Shown: positions 38,531 through 46,383 of the stretch, piece after piece
Layout of the letters: each line of letters begins with the position of its first letter
Numbering within the stretch: the first letter of the stretch is position 1
Source of the DNA: Sinomonas atrocyanea
GTDB taxonomy: Bacteria > Actinomycetota > Actinomycetes > Actinomycetales > Micrococcaceae
DNA length: 64,000 nt
Direction: 5' to 3'
NCBI RefSeq assembly: GCF_030811715.1
Contig: NZ_JAUSRH010000010.1
Location: forward strand, 95,685-159,684
Notes under the pieces: model-generated
The model's database searches: none
Told to the model about the DNA's origin: nothing
Seen by the model: the letters and a program-made list of their open reading frames with translations, nothing else
Translations under genes and position numbers: made by a program

Positions 38531-39336
38531 TGAGCGGGGGCCCTAGCCTTGAGTACCTTCCGGAGGTGGCGCAAATCATGCGGAATCCGGGCCAGCCGCT
38601 CGAATCGGGGGCCGGCGCTTTCGGCGCTGTACTGCCCGAGCTTGATTACTGCAGGCTATGTGTCCGGCCCATCAGTTATGGCTATTCGCACTGCTATCAG
38701 TGCAATCAGGCGAGCAGATCCTACAGAGGGGCTATGCCTGAAGTCGTAGTGCCGCTGACCTATGCAGGCGCAACACCTCAGTCCCGCCGTGACGTATATG
38801 GTTACAAAGGCGATCCGCCGAATCTAGCTGCAGTCCGCCGCTTGTCGATCCTGATGTACTACTTCACCGTCGCACACTGGGGTTGCATTCAGCGCTTCAC
38901 CCGAATGCCCGTCACATCAGTGGTAACGGTCCCATCTGGTCGAGGAAGGAAGCCCCACCCGCTCGAGGAGTTTGTGACGCACTACTTCTCCAAGGATTTG
39001 CTCAACAACGAAGCTACATTCGTTGGGCAGCCACGTGAGGGGCGAGGAGACGGCATTCGTCCTGACGACTTCGGCTTCACCCACGACCCCAAGGACCAGC
39101 ACGTGTTGGTCGTGGAGGATTCTTGGGTCTCCGGTAGCAACGCGCTCTCGGTGGCGATCCAGGCCAGACGCGCCGGGGCCATGGGGGCGTCTGTTCTGTG
39201 TCTCGCTCGCTATCTCCGCGAGGACGACCAAGTTACAAAGCGCTGGTCGGCGACTGACGCAGCCAGGAAGCCTTTCGATCCGTCGTTCTGTCCAGTGACT
39301 CGCGGAGAATGTCCCCCGCCTCTCGATAATGAGTGA
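38530..39336 (+). CDS. ComFC-like phosphoribosyltransferase with N-terminal zinc finger
   Basis: A 268-residue protein. Cys41-x2-Cys44 and Cys55-x2-Cys58 form a four-cysteine zinc site, as in ComF. A basic-aromatic stretch follows (SRRDVYGYKG), then the phosphoribosyltransferase core with the PRPP loop VLVVEDSWVSGSNAL (about residue 190). ComFC acts with DprA in bringing single-stranded DNA into cells, so the pairing with a DprA-like gene is meaningful. The start overlaps the DprA-like stop by one base and its own stop overlaps the lipoprotein start, so all three are co-translated. Function is inferred from context. Confidence 0.82.
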   Translation: MSGGPSLEYLPEVAQIMRNPGQPLESGAGAFGAVLPELDYCRLCVRPISYGYSHCYQCNQASRSYRGAMPEVVVPLTYAGATPQSRRDVYGYKGDPPNLAAVRRLSILMYYFTVAHWGCIQRFTRMPVTSVVTVPSGRGRKPHPLEEFVTHYFSKDLLNNEATFVGQPREGRGDGIRPDDFGFTHDPKDQHVLVVEDSWVSGSNALSVAIQARRAGAMGASVLCLARYLREDDQVTKRWSATDAARKPFDPSFCPVTRGECPPPLDNE

Positions 39337-39787
39337 GCCGGCGGTCGGGGGACTGGAGAACAAGGAGGGGCTGGCGCCCGCGAAAGGCGCCTACCGGGCC
39401 ATTGCGCTAATGGTGCTCGGGTCTCTCGCTTTTTTGGCCGGTTGCGGCATTGCTTCAAACGGCGCGGAAGTGCCCACTGTCACGACTGCAGCAGCTGCAT
39501 CCGTGGATCGTGCGACAGCTTCTGAGGTCAGAAGCGCTTGTGAGACGAAAATTCGCGCCGCTACCCCGGGAGCGGCGGGACTACCGCTGGGTACTGCGGA
39601 GGTGCCCCACGACATTGTCAGCATCCGTTTCACTGGGGATGTGAAGCAGGTGGACCTGCCGAATCATGAGTCCGCGTGGGACGTCCCTGTAACTTGGGTT
39701 GAAGGTCCGGCCGACAGTGGGCTGTCCACTCACATGGAGACCTGCCGGCTCAAAAACCACCAGCAGGATGCCCAGCTATTTCCATAG
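39329..39787 (+). CDS. Putative lipoprotein, third gene of the DprA/ComFC-like operon
   Basis: A 152-residue protein with a 22-residue cytoplasmic-type leader, a hydrophobic stretch and lipobox LAGC, so it is probably an exported lipoprotein. The mature part has two cysteines (about 71 and 138) that may pair. No family recognised. It overlaps the phosphoribosyltransferase gene by 8 nt. A surface lipoprotein joined to two DNA-handling proteins is unusual. Confidence 0.65.
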   Translation: MSEPAVGGLENKEGLAPAKGAYRAIALMVLGSLAFLAGCGIASNGAEVPTVTTAAAASVDRATASEVRSACETKIRAATPGAAGLPLGTAEVPHDIVSIRFTGDVKQVDLPNHESAWDVPVTWVEGPADSGLSTHMETCRLKNHQQDAQLFP

Positions 39788-39925
39788 CTGGAGCAGCCAT
39801 CGTTCGGCTACCCGCTCCTGGGTCGCTCGTCCAGAGCGAGAGCAGGAGTGAGTGGTCAAGAACCGCCGCTGACTGCGTCGCTGGCGCAACCGGCACGACT
39901 GTCATAGGTAGGCTGTAGACAGTCT

Positions 39926-42900
39926 GTGACCATCATCGAGACCACAAGGAAACGGGACCAACAAGGTATGGCCAGTCGCTACGACGAGCTTGACGCGTCC
40001 ACTCAACTTGAGCAGCAGTTGGCTGCCGACCTTCGGAGGGCGTTCGAACCCCGCGGCTGTACCGTGGTTCACCACGGCACGAACTCGGGTGGACGCCACT
40101 CACCAGGCGGAAAGCCGGACATCGAGGTACAGGACCCTGCAAACGGCCGCCTCATCCTCGTAGAGGTAACCAAGCGACGAGGCTCGGCTGCTGACGGCGA
40201 GTTTCTCGCGGTAAAAGACCACCTCAGCAGGGCGATCGCCGCTGGGGGATACCGTGACTACGGCATGTTGTACGTCTCCCCTGCAACTTCTGCTCGCATG
40301 AGCACTAACTTCCGGGACCTGTACAATCGCAATCAGGAGCGCGAAGGCACCCCGGGCCGCATGGTGGGCCTCGACTTTGAAGCCACTCAGCTTATGCTCG
40401 ACAAGCTGAGCTCGGCGGACCCACAGCTTTATCCTTCGTCCCGTTTAGGTGATTTTTTCGCCCGATGGAGCACTGCGGTCGACGATGCACGAGCCCGCGA
40501 ACTTGTGCAGCAGACCATTTTTCCTGAAGACTTAGAGCTGGCGGCTGAGCTTGCGGAGGAGTCGCAAGAGTTCGACGCGCAGCGCGAACGTCAGCTGAAG
40601 AAGGACCTCCAGAAGGTCGAAAATGACTTTAGAAGTCACGGAATCACTGGAAACAACGCGAACATCACTCTGGTTTACCTTGCGTTTATTCGCCTTTATG
40701 AAGAACGCCGCCAGAGGCACACCGGCCAACAGAGTCGTTTCACGCTCGACGGATTTCGTTCTTGGCGGGAAGGAGTGCCGGCGGCTTGGCACCGTAGCTA
40801 CGGCGGCCGCATGGTCGAGGCCCTTCTCCATGAGATAAGCGAGGACCCGAGCCTCAGGGAGACGGGGTTACTCCAGCCTGTCGGCGGGGTACCGGTGACG
40901 TTTCACGCACGTATCAATGACGAGTTGGTCGAAAAACTCATTCTCCCTGCATTCGACCGATACGACTTCCACGCAGGTCGAGTCGACGTGCTTGGTGCCG
41001 TTTTCGAAACACTCGCTAGAAGGAGCGAAAAGGATACGCGGGTCGGACAGTTCTTCACGCCTGCGCAGGTGGTATCTTTCGGCGCCGACCTCGTTGAGAT
41101 GAGGGCGACCGACGTGACCTTGGACCCGGCCGTGGGTACTGGGCGATTCCTCATCGCGGCGATGGAACACATGCTCAGCAAGGCTCATCTCGCCACTTCT
41201 CCACTCCAAGAAGTCGAGAAGTCCATCAGGGAACGTCAGCTGCTCGGGGCTGATATTGATGACTGGGTCTCAACTATCGCCAAGATGAACATGTTCATCC
41301 ACGGGGACGGCAGATCCGGTATTGCAACGGTGAACGGTCTGGCTCTGGCCGACCGCTCGGTCTTTCCGGGCCGCGAGACTGGGCTGAACGGCAGTGTGGA
41401 CATCGTCCTCACGAACCCCCCTTTGGGCGACACCGACTACACGGCTGCGCTTCAGTCGTGGATCGCTCTGGGGGGCGAAGCCGACGACAGTGCCGCCTTC
41501 TACCAGTCACTTGGTGTCGTTCCCCTAGAGACAGTGGAAGAACGCCAGCTCGCGGAACAGCAGAAGCGTCATGAAGCTTCCATAGCACTCATCTCCGAGC
41601 TTGAGGCAATGGAACCCGCGGAGCGTCCTCGTGGCAAGCTAACCCGAACAATTAGTGCTCGAGACCGGGCGGCGGCCAGGATTGTCGAGCTGCGCCATGC
41701 CATCTCTTCTGGTCAGGTGACGCAGGTCCCCCGTGGGCGGTCCCTCAAGGGTGGCGCCCTATTCCTGGGCGCGATCGCAAACTACCTGCGAGGAGACCGT
41801 GATCAGAACGCCGGTATCGAATGGCAGGGTGGCCGCACCGCCATCGTCGTAGACGAAGCCGTTTTGAACACTCCTGAATATTCAGTCGTCCGAGAATTTG
41901 TACGCAGGCACTTCTTCGTGAAGGCGGTCGTTTCTCTTTCGCGAGACGCTTTCAAGTACCTGGCGCATACCGATGCGAAAACATCGGTGCTTTACCTGAT
42001 CAAAAAGCCGGACGTCCAGCTCATTCAAAAAGAGCCGATCTTCTTCTCTCATGCGGAACGGGTTGGATACAGTGCATTAGGCACCTGGGTCGGTGATGAC
42101 CTGCCGCAGGTCCTCAACAGTTATCGCTCGTTCCAGTCTGCAGTGCTGCGGTCGTACCGGAATCGCTACCTCGATGCCCCGGGTGCGCTGTCAGCCACCC
42201 AAGCGCTGCCAGGGCATGGCGAGACCTTCTTCTCACGAGCAGATGAAGGTGTCGGCGGAGGCAGGCTGGACTTTTATGATGCCCGATTCACTCAGCGACG
42301 CGCTGAAATGGCGATCAGGTATGGGGCGCTAATCTCACTGGGAGATATCCTTGAGGTCGTGTCGCGAGTTAGCCCCGAAGCATCACGTAATGGGGAGTAC
42401 GATTTCGCACTCGCGGCTCGAACCGGCGAGGTTGTTAGAAAGGGTCAGGCCAAGGTTGACTACAGTCCGAGTGACCTTTGGGTCGTGCAGAAGGGCGACC
42501 TGGTCCTATCCAGTATCGATCTGGTGAACGGCGCCGTTGCAGTTGCGGGTGACGACGTCCATGGTCTCGTAATGAGCAAGGAGATGTACGCCTACCGGCT
42601 CCGAGAAGGCGCCAGCGAACGTGCGAGTCTCGAGTACATTCAGATCCTTCTCCGGTCAGATGCCGCAAAGGAGATGCTCCTCGGCTTCACTACCGGCACC
42701 AGCAATAGAACCCGCTTGGAGAATGCCGAGCAATTGTTGGAATTCCCGATTCCGCCCCTGCCTGAGATGGCGGAGCAAAATGAGAAGTCGGAGAAGCTCA
42801 GGGAGGCGTATGCGTTGGTGAGGGAGGCTAAAGAGCGACTTGCTGAGTTGCAGGCCTATGCTGAGCGTTCTTTGCGTGACGACTCTTCGGCGGCGGTCTT

Positions 42901-42934
42901 GGCCTCGGCTTCTGTTGTTGGAGATCTTGCTTGA
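39926..42934 (+). CDS. Single-chain restriction-modification enzyme (nuclease-methylase-specificity)
   Basis: A 1002-residue protein. Residues about 20-130 carry a PD-(D/E)XK nuclease pattern (GGKPDIEVQD ... LILVEVTKR). A helical connector follows. Residues about 340-690 are an N6-adenine methylase of the HsdM type: motif I DPAVGTGRFL (about 401) and motif IV NPPLGD (about 497). Residues about 790-1000 look like an HsdS-type target-recognition region with a conserved coiled-coil end. This is the layout of type IIG/IIL enzymes that cut and methylate with one chain. GTG start at 39926; ATG at 39968 is an alternative. It is 138 nt downstream of the DprA operon. Confidence 0.85.
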   Translation: MTIIETTRKRDQQGMASRYDELDASTQLEQQLAADLRRAFEPRGCTVVHHGTNSGGRHSPGGKPDIEVQDPANGRLILVEVTKRRGSAADGEFLAVKDHLSRAIAAGGYRDYGMLYVSPATSARMSTNFRDLYNRNQEREGTPGRMVGLDFEATQLMLDKLSSADPQLYPSSRLGDFFARWSTAVDDARARELVQQTIFPEDLELAAELAEESQEFDAQRERQLKKDLQKVENDFRSHGITGNNANITLVYLAFIRLYEERRQRHTGQQSRFTLDGFRSWREGVPAAWHRSYGGRMVEALLHEISEDPSLRETGLLQPVGGVPVTFHARINDELVEKLILPAFDRYDFHAGRVDVLGAVFETLARRSEKDTRVGQFFTPAQVVSFGADLVEMRATDVTLDPAVGTGRFLIAAMEHMLSKAHLATSPLQEVEKSIRERQLLGADIDDWVSTIAKMNMFIHGDGRSGIATVNGLALADRSVFPGRETGLNGSVDIVLTNPPLGDTDYTAALQSWIALGGEADDSAAFYQSLGVVPLETVEERQLAEQQKRHEASIALISELEAMEPAERPRGKLTRTISARDRAAARIVELRHAISSGQVTQVPRGRSLKGGALFLGAIANYLRGDRDQNAGIEWQGGRTAIVVDEAVLNTPEYSVVREFVRRHFFVKAVVSLSRDAFKYLAHTDAKTSVLYLIKKPDVQLIQKEPIFFSHAERVGYSALGTWVGDDLPQVLNSYRSFQSAVLRSYRNRYLDAPGALSATQALPGHGETFFSRADEGVGGGRLDFYDARFTQRRAEMAIRYGALISLGDILEVVSRVSPEASRNGEYDFALAARTGEVVRKGQAKVDYSPSDLWVVQKGDLVLSSIDLVNGAVAVAGDDVHGLVMSKEMYAYRLREGASERASLEYIQILLRSDAAKEMLLGFTTGTSNRTRLENAEQLLEFPIPPLPEMAEQNEKSEKLREAYALVREAKERLAELQAYAERSLRDDSSAAVLASASVVGDLA

Positions 42935-43090
42935 GCGGATCCTTCGTAACTTCCCCGGAGGGCTGTGGCTGCGCCCCGGCGGCCATGCGGGTGCGGGAGC
43001 GATGGGATCGTCTGGAGCATGGTGAGCGTCAGGTGCCGCCCGGCGCTCCGCCCGTTGTGGGGGAGTGCCGGGCGGCCATAAGCCCCGAGT

Positions 43091-43434
43091 TCAGCCCGAG
43101 GCTTCACCTTCGATAAGGTCTGCAGCAACTGAAAGAGCCGCAGCGACTTCCTGCAGGACGGCCGGGCTCGTCGTACCCGCCAGGACAAGTCCATCCCGAC
43201 GAACGCCCGAGTTGTGCCGAGACTGACTGTGCCGTCCGGGTGCAGTCTGTCTTCCCGTTCAAGCCACACGCCTGGTCCATTTTCGGTCAAATCTAGGAAG
43301 TGCGCGCACGACAGGCAGCCATCCACCATCTCAACGCCCGCTTCGCTCCGTTCGACCCACGTCGGCCGGGAGGTTAAGAAGCGGGCGTGTGGGTCTGTAG
43401 CTAGCAGTGCGGAGTAGCGCCGTTCAGGCGTCAT
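43091..43434 (-). pseudogene. Hypothetical gene with a frameshift near 43200
   Basis: From ATG 43434 the frame reads plausibly through MVDGCLSCAHFLDL and HPDGTVSLGTT. Coding character then moves to another frame, which reads RRDGLVLAGTTSPAVLQEVAAAL and ends naturally at TGA 43091-43093. One inserted base near 43196-43205 would restore a protein of about 115 residues. The ATG overlaps the stop of the upstream small gene (ATGA), which supports a real gene. It is either a recent mutation or a base-call error. Confidence 0.5.
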
Positions 43435-43634
43435 TCTGTGCAGTGTGGCCGTTGAAGAGCCTCGTAGGCCAGGAGCACCAGCCACTCGGGGCTATCCTCG
43501 GCCACCTCGTGCACCCCGCCACCCCTGGCCATCTCGATGATCAGACCGGCATCAAAGACGCTCAGCCCGTAAGCGGCGCCGGGGTCAGCCAGCTCATCGG
43601 CCTGGTGCTCTTCGGAATTGCTGCACCCCTGCAT
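43431..43634 (-). CDS. Small hypothetical protein
   Basis: A 67-residue acidic protein with no recognised family; the C-terminal half (EDSPEWLVLLAYEALQ) looks like an amphipathic helix. GAGGAGG lies 5-6 nt before the ATG, a strong ribosome site. It overlaps the following gene by 4 nt, so the two form a minus-strand pair at the right end of island 2. Small-plus-larger pairs of this kind can be toxin-antitoxin genes, but nothing specific shows it. Confidence 0.5.
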   Translation of the reverse strand: MQGCSNSEEHQADELADPGAAYGLSVFDAGLIIEMARGGGVHEVAEDSPEWLVLLAYEALQRPHCTE

Positions 43635-43708
43635 CTCGGCCTCCTCGATGATGTACTGGGCCCGCGAGCGAGAGGGCGAGCCAGTAATACGAAAGGTAAG
43701 CCTGCGTG

Positions 43709-43792
43709 GTGCCCCTTGTCTTCGGCGTCCTTCCTCTGACCGTGGTCTTCGCGGTCTATCCGGGCGTCGCCGCCATCACCCTTGGCTTCTGA
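43709..43792 (+). pseudogene. tadC: tadC 3' tail
   Basis: These 27 codons and stop encode VPLVFGVLPLTVVFAVYPG and a short end, the C-terminal membrane helix expected after GMM in TadC. Together with 34839-35696 they give a 313-residue TadC of normal length. This locates the right boundary of island 2. Confidence 0.88.
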
Positions 43793-43843
43793 CCATCGAC
43801 TACCGCGCTCACGCACCACCCGATCGGGGGAAAGGGAACCGAC

Positions 43844-43966
43844 TTGAAACCGACCATCCGCAGGACCGCACTGATGCGTACCGGCATCGCACTCTCCATG
43901 CTCGTCGCCGCGCTGCCGCAGCGACTCGCACAGGGCCCCAGAGAGCGCGGCGACGTGCCGGGCTGA
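43844..43966 (+). pseudogene. Tad pilin-region gene, 5' part, cut by segment 3
   Basis: Located 51 nt after tadC, where actinobacterial Tad loci carry a small pilin or pilin-like gene. A TTG preceded by AAGGGAA starts a 40-codon frame with a short hydrophobic stretch (TGIALSMLVAAL) and ending RERGDVPG, then a stop. A GDVPGW motif followed by a membrane helix is what I would expect of small proteins at this position, so the gene seems cut just before the Trp. Low certainty on identity; the context is good. Confidence 0.5.
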
Positions 43967-44003
43967 GGCGGGATATATGAATACCTCGCTAGGCTGGACA
44001 CAG

Positions 44004-44046
44004 AAGACCCCCGGCTGCACATGGGACTCAGCCAGCCGGGGGTCTT
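44004..44046. terminator. Hairpin near the left end of segment 3
   Basis: A 14-bp perfect stem (AAGACCCCCGGCTG with its complement) and a 15-nt loop, followed by TT on the + strand. It sits 12 nt beyond the stop of the minus-strand gene at 44058, so it probably ends that transcript and blocks tad read-through. Confidence 0.7.
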
Positions 44047-44057
44047 TGCATGAGTGT

Positions 44058-44552
44058 CTAGTTGACCTTCAGGTCTCTTAGCTCCTTGCGGCAAAGCTCC
44101 TCCAGCCGCATGTAATCATCTTCGGCGGTCTCGATCCCCCTCTTCACACTCGGCCACGTTCGTCGCTCCTCGTCAGTGGCGTGCAGGCAGAGGAAGAGGA
44201 GCCCGCCGTGTAGGGATGTCGCTGCCTCGCGGATGGGCTCGGGAGCCAGAATGAGGATGTTAGTAGGCCGGATCCGGGTTACGAACTCCTTCCAATCGAA
44301 CGATTCCGAGTTGAGCGACCTGTACTTAGTGAGGAAGTCTCGCGCCTCGTTCAGGAAGGAGACGTAGGCCTCGTGCTTCTGGTTGCGGAGCCACTGCTGG
44401 TGCTCCGTGGCCTTGCCGATCTTGGACCCCAGCCAGCCTCCGAGGAGAGCGAAGAGACCCGTCAGGACAGGAACGGCTGCGAGCTGGATCCAGTCGGTTG
44501 CGGACATGGCGGCATCTGTCGCTGCCGCCACTTCGGAAGGGCTCGGTGTCAT
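44058..44552 (-). CDS. Single-helix membrane protein, unknown function
   Basis: A 164-residue protein with one membrane helix near the N-terminus (about 20-45: WIQLAAVPVLTGLFALLGGWLG) and a helical cytoplasmic part of about 120 residues. No family recognised. A TACGAT -10 box lies exactly 6 nt before the ATG, so the transcript is leaderless. A TTGACA is also present, but only 10 nt from the -10 box, too close to act as its -35. Confidence 0.65.
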   Translation of the reverse strand: MTPSPSEVAAATDAAMSATDWIQLAAVPVLTGLFALLGGWLGSKIGKATEHQQWLRNQKHEAYVSFLNEARDFLTKYRSLNSESFDWKEFVTRIRPTNILILAPEPIREAATSLHGGLLFLCLHATDEERRTWPSVKRGIETAEDDYMRLEELCRKELRDLKVN

Positions 44553-44558
44553 GTCTGC

Positions 44559-44564
44559 ATCGTA
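44559..44564 (-). promoter_or_regulatory. -10 box (TACGAT) for the gene at 44552
   Basis: TACGAT, 6 nt, ATG on the minus strand. Immediately upstream lies the complement of GGCAGGAGAC, the sequence that also forms the loops of the hairpins at 45781 and 46302. Confidence 0.55.
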
Positions 44565-44752
44565 GGCAGGAGACTGTCAAACCCTTCGGAGGTGGAAGAT
44601 CCATGGTGCTTCGGATCGCATGGATGAGGACGGACCAGCCTTGACACAGAAAACGGTCCTGCACGTGGGGTGTGGTGACAACAATGTAGCCGAGGTCTGG
44701 CATGATTGAGGACTGGCTAGGGTATTGGGTGGGTAGCGGAGGTTAGTGGTTC

Positions 44753-45739
44753 ATGGTCAATGTCGAAGCGCTCCACGAGATCAAACGAGTAGCGAAGAAA
44801 GTCAGCGAACTTGCCGACGCTTTGGAGCCCGCCAGTTTCTCTTATGAAGGGTCCGATGCCTCCTATTCGCTAGACGTTAGACCATCACTGCTTTCCGGGG
44901 TTCTCTCCTCATGGGCCAGGCTTCTCTCCAACTCCTTTGTTCAGAATACTTACGCTGAGCAGCGCGAAGGCTTCTGGCTCACGCCTAAGCTGCTCGAACG
45001 GATCGATAAAATCTCAGAGCAGGTCCGTACGGGTGCCATTTCCCATCGCATACTCAACGAAAACGGAGTCGCCCGCGAGCTACTATCATTGCTTAACTAC
45101 GTCCTCCGGCAGTTTGGTTCATATGAGCCGGGAGTATCCGCATATGCTCCTGAGGCCATACTGAACCTGATGTACAGGCTGCAACAGGATTTCGACGTGC
45201 TTACCTCCCGAGATAAGCGCGAAGAGATCGAAGAGACAGCCACGAAGGTCTCCGAGGCTGCCGGGACAACTGGGCAGAACGCAATGGCCAAGTTCTTCGA
45301 CGAGCTGGCGGAGGCTGAGAAAGATACGGCTGGCAAGTTCAGGTTCGCGACTATTGCGCTCATGATCTTTGGTGGGATGGTTGCGGCGATTTTGGTTTTC
45401 GCTCCTTCTGTCGGAGGGTCGGACTATGTCCATCTAGTCCAGAGGTTGGTTGTCACCGGTGCCATCTTCGCGCTGGCCGGCTACTTGGCGAAGCAAGCTA
45501 ACCACCACAGGTCTGTCGGCAATTGGGCCGGTGCACTCGCAGTGCAACTCAAGACCTTCGAGGCGTACATGGATCCGATCGGATCCGAGTCTGTAAGAGA
45601 CGCGCTTAGGACATCCTTTGCAGTGAGGGCTTTCGGAGAACCGAATTTTGGGAAGGGTGATTCTCCTTCGGAGTCCACCGCCTCACCTATTGCAGAAAAG
45701 CTCTTCGAACTGTTGTCGCGGAGCCAAAGCAAGGGCTGA
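44753..45739 (+). CDS. Membrane protein with large helical N-terminal domain, unknown function
   Basis: A 328-residue protein. The first 195 residues are soluble and helical, ending in a charged coiled-coil-like region. Two membrane helices follow (about 199-221 and 228-247), then a cytoplasmic tail of 80 residues. A GGAGG ribosome site lies 10 nt before the ATG. Such soluble-domain plus two-helix proteins are often effectors in defence islands, but no catalytic motif is visible. Confidence 0.65.
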   Translation: MVNVEALHEIKRVAKKVSELADALEPASFSYEGSDASYSLDVRPSLLSGVLSSWARLLSNSFVQNTYAEQREGFWLTPKLLERIDKISEQVRTGAISHRILNENGVARELLSLLNYVLRQFGSYEPGVSAYAPEAILNLMYRLQQDFDVLTSRDKREEIEETATKVSEAAGTTGQNAMAKFFDELAEAEKDTAGKFRFATIALMIFGGMVAAILVFAPSVGGSDYVHLVQRLVVTGAIFALAGYLAKQANHHRSVGNWAGALAVQLKTFEAYMDPIGSESVRDALRTSFAVRAFGEPNFGKGDSPSESTASPIAEKLFELLSRSQSKG

Positions 45740-45780
45740 ACGTGGAGTAGCGGTCTCCTGAGGCACAACTGGTTCAACCG

Positions 45781-45808
45781 GATCCCCCAAGGCAGGAGAC
45801 GGGGCATC
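45781..45808 (+). terminator. Hairpin with the shared 13-nt loop, copy 1
   Basis: GATCCCC and GGGG(C)ATC flank the loop CAAGGCAGGAGAC (45788-45800), 41 nt after the membrane-protein stop. Part of the loop (CAGGAGAC) can instead pair with GTCTCCTG at 45753-45760, so two folds compete. Confidence 0.5.
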
Positions 45809-45892
45809 AGACCATTAGGGCCTTTGGTCCCGAGTTGTCTTCGCGGCCCCGACACGATCTGGCAACTGTCCCTCACTTAGTGCGCTTGCCCA

Positions 45893-45898
45893 TACACT
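45893..45898 (+). promoter_or_regulatory. -10 box (TACACT) for the lipoprotein gene at 45905
   Basis: TACACT lies 6 nt before the ATG; leaderless spacing. Confidence 0.5.
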
Positions 45899-45904
45899 CA
45901 AGCC

Positions 45905-46276
45905 ATGAATATGAGACTGGCCGCTATGGCGGCATTGGGGGCGGTCCTTCTAGCTGGTTGCTCGGCTCCTTCGCAGAACGACACTGCCTGTAAGTTGTTC
46001 GAATCGTCCTACAACGGGCTGGCGGGGACAGTCCGAGCCAAGTTGGGCACGGACATAGCGCGGTCCGCGGCTCGCGACCTCGCTAGCGCCACAAAGGATG
46101 CTTACGACAAAGCCCATGGCGATGTCGCTGTCGCGCTCCATGATGAGATTCCCTACACTCCGGGGCTGACGAATGGGAACTCGGACCAAGGCACGGCCTT
46201 CTTCATGCAGGCTCAGACAGTGGCCGAAAAATGCGAGAAGGATGGCGCGGCGATCAAGTTGCAGGACATGTCGTAG
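45905..46276 (+). CDS. Small lipoprotein, unknown function
   Basis: A 123-residue protein with a short signal peptide and lipobox LAGC (Cys19). The mature domain is about 100 residues, helical, with two further cysteines (about 29 and 112) that could form a disulfide. No family recognised. It is the last gene of segment 3 and is followed 26 nt later by a strong hairpin. Confidence 0.7.
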   Translation: MNMRLAAMAALGAVLLAGCSAPSQNDTACKLFESSYNGLAGTVRAKLGTDIARSAARDLASATKDAYDKAHGDVAVALHDEIPYTPGLTNGNSDQGTAFFMQAQTVAEKCEKDGAAIKLQDMS

Positions 46277-46301
46277 CGATCACTGAGACCACTCCTTGTA
46301 T

Positions 46302-46342
46302 AACCAGCTCCCCGCCCAAGGCAGGAGACGGCGGGGAGCTGG
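46302..46342 (+). terminator. Hairpin with the shared 13-nt loop, copy 2
   Basis: A perfect 14-bp stem (ACCAGCTCCCCGCC and its complement) carries the loop CAAGGCAGGAGAC (46316-46328), identical to the loop at 45788-45800 although the stems differ. It follows the lipoprotein gene and lies about 45 nt inside the right end of segment 3. Confidence 0.75.
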
Positions 46343-46383
46343 TGGCTTAGTTGGCCGGGACTTGTCCCGGAAGTGTTGGGCGT

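Larger units (their letters stand above)
35695..43713. mobile_element. Island 2: insertion in tadC (about 8.0 kb), no visible recombinase
   Basis: TGGTGCC occurs at 35695-35701 and 43707-43713, exactly where tadC coding is lost and regained in the same phase (both sides also encode VPLV). The interior is lower in GC and holds two membrane protein genes, an IS481 remnant, a DprA/ComFC-like operon, a restriction-modification gene and a small minus-strand gene pair. No integrase was found, so the element is either decayed, moved in trans, or of an unrecognised type. Confidence 0.8.

Noticed and set aside
43562..44020. Minus-strand frame over the tadC tail and pilin-region gene
   Set aside because: It is antisense to the recognisable TadC C-terminus and pilin-region start.
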